Positions 12,828 through 16,798 of a stretch of DNA of 16,798 nt are shown in pieces. Made by a program: the position numbers and the translations under genes. How positions within the stretch are numbered: position 1 is the stretch's first letter; each line of letters begins with the position of its first letter. The stretch is from an uncultured Lachnospiraceae bacterium (lineage in GTDB: Bacteria; Bacillota; Clostridia; Lachnospirales; Lachnospiraceae), in the NCBI GenBank assembly GCA_910577765.1, contig CAJTOV010000083.1:1-16798 (forward strand). Reading direction: 5' to 3'. A model generated the notes under the pieces. The model saw only the letters and a program-made list of their open reading frames with translations. It did not search any database and was not told the origin of the DNA.

Positions 12828-14504
12828 ATGTATGTATGTCCAGGCTGTGCCGGAAACTTAAAGTTTGATATTGCCCGGCAGCAGCTTATTTGTGAATCCT
12901 GCGATACCCAAATAGACCCTTACAGCTTTTATAAGGAAACGGATGCGGAGGAAACCAGATACGCCTCTGAAGAAGGCGATTATGAGATAACGGTGTTTAC
13001 CTGCCCCCAGTGCGGGGGAGAGCTTGTCAGCGAGGATGTGACGGCGGCTACATTCTGCAGCTTCTGCGGCGGCTCCACCATACTGGACAGCCGCATAAGC
13101 AGGGAGCGGCGTCCGCAGAAGATCATCCCCTTTACCAGAACAAAGGAAGATTGCAGAGCCGCTTACAAAAAGCTTGTGGGCCGGGCTGTTTTTGCCCCCA
13201 GGGCGCTGAAGGACGAAAGCCTGATCCAGCAGTTCAGAGGCATCTACATGCCTTACTGGGTGTATTCTTTTGTGAAAAATGAGACCGTCACCTTTCCGGG
13301 AAGGGTCACCAGCCGCAGCGGGGATTATCTGATTACAGACCACTACAGTCTGGAATGCCAGGTGGAGGAATGCTATCAGGGGCTGGCTTTTGATGGGTCG
13401 TCCACATTTTCCGACAACTTAAGCAGTGCCATAGGACCTTTTGACCTTGGGGAGGGAAAGCCCTTTGTGCCGTCTTTCTTAAGCGGGTTCTATGCAGATA
13501 CCAGTGATGTGGAACAGACGGTCTATCTGCAGGATGCAGAGGATCTGGTGGTCCGGGACGCCGGCAGTATCCTGGCAGCGGACCCGGTATGCAAAACGTA
13601 TCAGGCAGGCCAGGGCGGGGACTGGTATGGGTTCCGGACCGCGGTATGTCCCTGGGACCGGACCGTGGAGCTGGCCCTGCTGCCGGTGTGGTTCCTGTCT
13701 TACCGGAATGGGGACCGGGTCAGCTATGCGGTGGTCAACGGCCAGACCGGAAAGGCAGCCGCAGACCTGCCGGTGGACGGGAAACGCTATCTGGCCGGTT
13801 CACTGCTGCTGGCTGTTCCGCTGTTTTTCCTGCTGAACCGGTTCTTTACGTTGACACCGGGGAAACTTCTGCTGGCCGGGGTACTGCTGGCATGTGTATG
13901 TCTGGGAATCTCTAACAGCCAGCTGACCCATATGATTGCCAGGGAATCCGGGGAGGATGACAAAGGATTTACCTTCCGAAACCGCCCGGGCGGAGAAGCT
14001 CCTTCCGGCTGGGACAGGACAAAAGGAAACGCTCCTGTCCAAAAATCCAGGGAGAACAGTATAGTCGAAGTGATCTGTATGCTTCTGCTGTTTTACTGTA
14101 TCGCTGATCTGCTATCCTATTTGTTGTACCTGGCGGGCAATGAGAGTATGTATTCCGTGGTGCAGATTTTGATGATCATCCTGATACTTGGAGCCACCGT
14201 TCTGAGGTTTTTTGACGTGAAGAAAGAACCCAGGTGGAAAAGGGGAAACGCCGGTGAGAAGCCTCTGGGAGGCGGCCATTTTAAGGAAAAGTGGCCGGTT
14301 CTGAGAAAGCCCCTGGCAGGCATTGGGCTGGCGGTTCTGATTCTGGTCTGGCATCCTGTGTCCGACTGGTTCTATTATCTGGGAGCCCTGGGCTGTATGG
14401 GGACGGTTCTGTGGGCCATTCTGGATATGATCCGGCAGCACAATGTGCTGGCAACCCGGAAACTGCCGCAGCTTGGCAGGCGGGGAGGTGAAGAACGTGG
14501 ATAG
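12828..14504 (+). CDS. Membrane protein with two N-terminal zinc ribbons (TFIIB-type zinc ribbon family)
   Basis: A 558-aa protein of unknown biochemical role, probably membrane-bound with its zinc ribbons and middle domain on the cytoplasmic side. The first ribbon uses C4/C7 and C22/C25 (CPGC, CESC), and the second C59/C62 and C77/C80 (CPQC, CSFC). Residues about 85-310 form a soluble region (GIYMPYWVYSFVKNETVTFPG...). Hydrophobic segments lie near 322-340, 345-363, 412-436, 443-462, 495-511 and 515-535, with a charged loop at 370-411. AAGGAGGAAGCC precedes ATG 12828. It overlaps the TPM gene start by 8 nt. Pairing with a TPM protein suggests the two act together at the membrane; function is not established. 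Confidence 0.75.
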   Translation: MYVCPGCAGNLKFDIARQQLICESCDTQIDPYSFYKETDAEETRYASEEGDYEITVFTCPQCGGELVSEDVTAATFCSFCGGSTILDSRISRERRPQKIIPFTRTKEDCRAAYKKLVGRAVFAPRALKDESLIQQFRGIYMPYWVYSFVKNETVTFPGRVTSRSGDYLITDHYSLECQVEECYQGLAFDGSSTFSDNLSSAIGPFDLGEGKPFVPSFLSGFYADTSDVEQTVYLQDAEDLVVRDAGSILAADPVCKTYQAGQGGDWYGFRTAVCPWDRTVELALLPVWFLSYRNGDRVSYAVVNGQTGKAAADLPVDGKRYLAGSLLLAVPLFFLLNRFFTLTPGKLLLAGVLLACVCLGISNSQLTHMIARESGEDDKGFTFRNRPGGEAPSGWDRTKGNAPVQKSRENSIVEVICMLLLFYCIADLLSYLLYLAGNESMYSVVQILMIILILGATVLRFFDVKKEPRWKRGNAGEKPLGGGHFKEKWPVLRKPLAGIGLAVLILVWHPVSDWFYYLGALGCMGTVLWAILDMIRQHNVLATRKLPQLGRRGGEERG

Positions 14505-15432
14505 GGAGAAAGGCAGAATGGGAAGAACAGGCAGCAAGGGGCGTCTGGCCTCTTTATTCCGTTTCGGGACGGCGGTGGTTCTGGGGGGATGGCTGTTATC
14601 TGCGGGGTTTCCCCTCAGTGGGCAAGGGGCGTGTGTCCCTTGGTCCGCTGAGGGAATGGCTTGTTATGTCCGGGTACCGGAAGGTTTTGGCCGGAAGCCG
14701 GACAGTTTTCAGCGGCAACCGGAAGACCCCGGTACCGGGAAACGGTATGTGAACCCGGACACGGGCTGGCAGGTTGTGGTGGAGGACCGGGCGAATCTTC
14801 TGGAACCGGAGCAGATTCAGGAACTGTCCCGGATTATGGAACCGGTGACTGCATATGGTCATGCCGCCTTTGTGACCATCTTCCAAAATACGGATTCCAC
14901 GGAACAGTTTGCCAGAAGCTATTACCATGACCGGTTTGGCGCAGACAGCGGCACAATCTTTGTAATCGACATAAACCGGCGCAATGTGTGGATACACAGT
15001 GACGGCGCTGTCTGGCAGGTGATCACCACAGCCAATGCCAATACGGTTGCAGACAATGTATACCGCTACGCGTCAAAGGGAGACTATTACCAGTGCGGGG
15101 CAGAGGCATTCCGGCAGATTCTGGCGCTGCTGGAGGGAAAACGGATTCCCCGGCCCATGAAATACATAAGCAACGCCTTCCTTGCCCTGATTCTGGCCCT
15201 TCTGGCCAACTACGGCCTGGTTATCTGGTCCGCCAGACTGCATAAGCCCGGGGAAAAGGCCCTGCTGGCATCCATTGACAGGAAATTTGCCTACCGGAAT
15301 CTCCAGGCCTCCCATACCAGCCAGACAAGGACCTATGACCCGGCCTCCGGCGGCGGCGGACACCATGGAGGCAGAGGCGGGGGAGGCGGAGGCGGCGGAA
15401 GAAGCGGCGGGGGCGGCGGACACCGCTTTTAG
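14497..15432 (+). CDS. TPM-domain (YgcG/Psb32-type) membrane-anchored protein
   Basis: Extracytoplasmic TPM domain on a membrane anchor; the family is often linked to membrane-protein or envelope upkeep, and some members have phosphatase activity. From GTG 14497 it is 311 aa: a hydrophobic N-terminal segment (FGTAVVLGGWLLSAGFPL), a TPM domain (from VVVEDRANLLEPEQIQELS through GTIFVIDINRRNVWIHSDG to EAFRQILALLEGK), a second membrane segment (NAFLALILALLANYGLVIW), and a Gly-rich tail with His and Arg ending GGGGGHRF. The GTG is chosen because GGGGAGG lies 8 nt upstream and the start overlaps the previous stop (GTGGATAG), implying coupled translation. ATG 14518, also with a modest site (AGGGAG), is the alternative and would still keep the signal-like segment. 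Confidence 0.78.
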   Translation: MDREKGRMGRTGSKGRLASLFRFGTAVVLGGWLLSAGFPLSGQGACVPWSAEGMACYVRVPEGFGRKPDSFQRQPEDPGTGKRYVNPDTGWQVVVEDRANLLEPEQIQELSRIMEPVTAYGHAAFVTIFQNTDSTEQFARSYYHDRFGADSGTIFVIDINRRNVWIHSDGAVWQVITTANANTVADNVYRYASKGDYYQCGAEAFRQILALLEGKRIPRPMKYISNAFLALILALLANYGLVIWSARLHKPGEKALLASIDRKFAYRNLQASHTSQTRTYDPASGGGGHHGGRGGGGGGGGRSGGGGGHRF

Positions 15433-15445
15433 AAGGAGCACACAG

Positions 15446-16204
15446 ATGGAACAGTTTGTAAAAGAATTTGAGACCCTGACCGAAAGCGAGCGGCGGGTAT
15501 TTTCCTATATTTACAAGAACCAGAAAAAGGCGTCCTCCATGAAGATCCAGGACCTGGCCCAGGAGACCCTGACCTCCAAGACCGTGATCATCAATATGTG
15601 CCAGAAGCTGGGGCTGGAAGGTTATGGGGACCTGAAATATTATCTTAAGAACCGGAAAGAAGAGCCGGTCCAGGAGACCTCTCCCAACCAGATGCAGTAC
15701 CAGATTCTGGACCAGGTGAAGAAGACCATGGCAGTGGCCGGAATGGACGCCCTGCGGCGTGCTGCCCAGCGGATTCTCAAGTCCAGGACCGTCTATATAA
15801 TTGCCAGGGGAACCAGCAAAGCCGTGGGAAGCTATCTGGAGCATCTGCTTCTGATTCTGGGAATCCGGTGCATCTATCTGAAGGATTACAATCTGATCTC
15901 CACCGTGACCCGGACCCTGGACTTAAATGAGACCGTGGTGGTGATCTCCCTGTCCGGGGAGACAGAGAAGATTCTGGAGGTGGCCAGAATTGCCAAATCC
16001 AGGGAAGCCTCCGTGGTGGCCCTGACCGGTTTTTTCACCAGCAGTCTCAGCAAAATTGCGGATGAGACCCTTTACTGTGCCGCCGACAACCGGGATACCC
16101 GGGACAATGATGTCCACTCCCGTCTGGGGATGTTTGTGGTGGTGGATATGCTGGTGGGGTGTATCCGGGAATATACCGGGAGATCGGTTTTTAAATTAGA
16201 TTAA
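15446..16204 (+). CDS. RpiR/MurR-family regulator, second copy
   Basis: Sugar-phosphate-type transcription regulator of 252 aa. Residues 1-75 hold the HTH_6 domain (MKIQDLAQETLTSKTVIINMCQKLGLEGYGDLKYYL), and about 110-240 a SIS domain (IIARGTSKAVGSYLEHLL, VVISLSGETEKILEVARIAK, VVALTGFFTSSLSKIADETLY). ATG 15446 follows AAGGAG (15433-15438) 7 nt upstream and sits 13 bp after the TPM stop, so it is the last gene of this operon. Its target and ligand are unknown; no sugar genes adjoin it in the window, and an insertion sequence lies just downstream. It is distinct from the regulator at 7987-8736. Confidence 0.85.
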   Translation: MEQFVKEFETLTESERRVFSYIYKNQKKASSMKIQDLAQETLTSKTVIINMCQKLGLEGYGDLKYYLKNRKEEPVQETSPNQMQYQILDQVKKTMAVAGMDALRRAAQRILKSRTVYIIARGTSKAVGSYLEHLLLILGIRCIYLKDYNLISTVTRTLDLNETVVVISLSGETEKILEVARIAKSREASVVALTGFFTSSLSKIADETLYCAADNRDTRDNDVHSRLGMFVVVDMLVGCIREYTGRSVFKLD

Positions 16205-16332
16205 GCGATATTTTGAGAACAAAAAAAGAAACGAGCAAGCCGCTTGAGCAATAGCTGTACGGTCGAAAAACTCATTCCTTTTTGTAAGCTATATTCGGGA
16301 GTTTGACAGTTTCATAAAGGAAAAATCATTGA

Positions 16333-16358
16333 AAGCCTTGATTTAGGCTTATTTTTTT
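16333..16358 (+). terminator. Intrinsic terminator after the second RpiR gene
   Basis: AAGCCT (16333-16338) / AGGCTT (16345-16350) with a 6-nt loop, then A and seven Ts (16352-16358). The 130 bp between the gene end and this stem are AT-rich and show no gene. The terminator may belong to the operon or to the left flank of the insertion sequence. Confidence 0.65.
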
Positions 16359-16379
16359 GTCAAATTTTTCTTATTACAT

Positions 16380-16408
16380 TTGCGTGATGCTGCGTGATGT
16401 GTTATAAT
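16380..16408 (+). promoter_or_regulatory. Promoter of the transposase gene
   Basis: TTGCGT (16380-16385), 17-bp spacer, TATAAT (16403-16408). The 9-mer TGCGTGATG is repeated in tandem at 16381-16389 and 16391-16399, over the -35 box and spacer. Confidence 0.6.
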
Positions 16409-16432
16409 ATAAGGGATTGGAGGTTATGATTT

Positions 16433-16798
16433 ATGAGACTGAAAGTATCCCGTTCAAAAAATGCCGCTTCCCTTTATGTTACCAAAACCATTTACGAGGG
16501 CAAAAAACAGCGAACCATTACTGTGGAGAAACTTGGTACTGAAAAAGAACTGCGTGAAAAACTCAATGGTGAAGATCCTTACGAGTGGTCCAGACAATAT
16601 ATTGCAAAGCTTAACCAGGAAGAAAAAGAAAAGAACAGGGAGATCATTCTCAAGTTCAAACAATCCAGGCTTATACCTCTGAACGTTCAGCGCTCTTTTA
16701 ATGGCGGATATCTGTTCCTGCAGCAGATTTACAGTTCTTTGGGACTTGACAAGATTTGCAAAAGCATATCTGATAAATACAGATTTACATACGACTTA
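16433..16798 (+). mobile_element. IS1634-like transposase, 5' part, continues past the window end
   Basis: Insertion-sequence transposase (IS4-superfamily DDE type, judged by resemblance of the N-terminus to IS1634-family proteins). The 122 codons seen begin MRLKVSRSKNAASLYVTK, then TVEKLGTEKELREKLNG, DPYEWSRQYIAKLN and FNGGYLFLQQIYSSLGLDK. The frame is open to the last base, so the catalytic core lies outside the window. ATG 16433 has GGAGG (16419-16423) 9 nt upstream. Lower GC and different codon use from the neighbours fit a recent arrival. The left terminal repeat cannot be placed without the right end; it should lie between about 16205 and 16400. Confidence 0.82.

Noticed and set aside
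1..16798. CRISPR array, tRNA or rRNA genes, prophage or toxin-antitoxin modules
   Set aside because: No regularly spaced repeats, no cloverleaf or rRNA signatures, and no phage or toxin-like genes were recognised.

Overview
The window looks like chromosomal DNA from a GC-rich Lachnospiraceae-type Firmicute, close to the Enterocloster/Clostridium clostridioforme group. That placement is inferred from strong AGGAGG-type ribosome sites, sigma-A promoters, a CitA/DcuS-type kinase beside a 2-hydroxycarboxylate transporter, a GlvC/GlvA alpha-glucoside module, RpiR and WYL regulators and an IS1634-like transposase. Nothing in the window fixes the species.

Layout. (1) 1-5305: a malate-utilisation cluster in the order transporter (maeP-like), sensor kinase, response regulator (maeR-like), malic enzyme. 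Together these would import malate and decarboxylate it to pyruvate under two-component control. The kinase is split by a frameshift in its PAS domain, so the sensing step is probably broken. (2) 5307-6774: a secreted NodB-type polysaccharide deacetylase with a repetitive linker. Its promoter carries a sequence that fits the WalR (YycF) box consensus. (3) 6819-8736, minus strand: a WYL-domain protein and an RpiR-family regulator. (4) 8737-12155: a divergently transcribed alpha-glucoside PTS EIICB and a GH4 6-phospho-alpha-glucosidase. The shared intergenic region holds two facing promoters and a perfect 18-bp palindrome between them. (5) 12156-12827: a non-coding scar with an orphan promoter, a perfect hairpin, the 3' remnant of a lost minus-strand gene, and a 137-bp palindromic repeat that abuts the remnant. 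(6) 12828-16204: a compact operon of a zinc-ribbon membrane protein, a TPM-domain protein and a second RpiR regulator. (7) 16433 to the end: the 5' part of an IS1634-like transposase that runs off the window.

I did not find a clearly new multi-gene system. The items most worth a second look are the WalR-type site at the deacetylase, the palindromic control region of the alpha-glucoside genes, the structured repeat family (one full copy and a probable partial copy at the window start), the truncated gene beside the repeat, and the broken malate sensor kinase.
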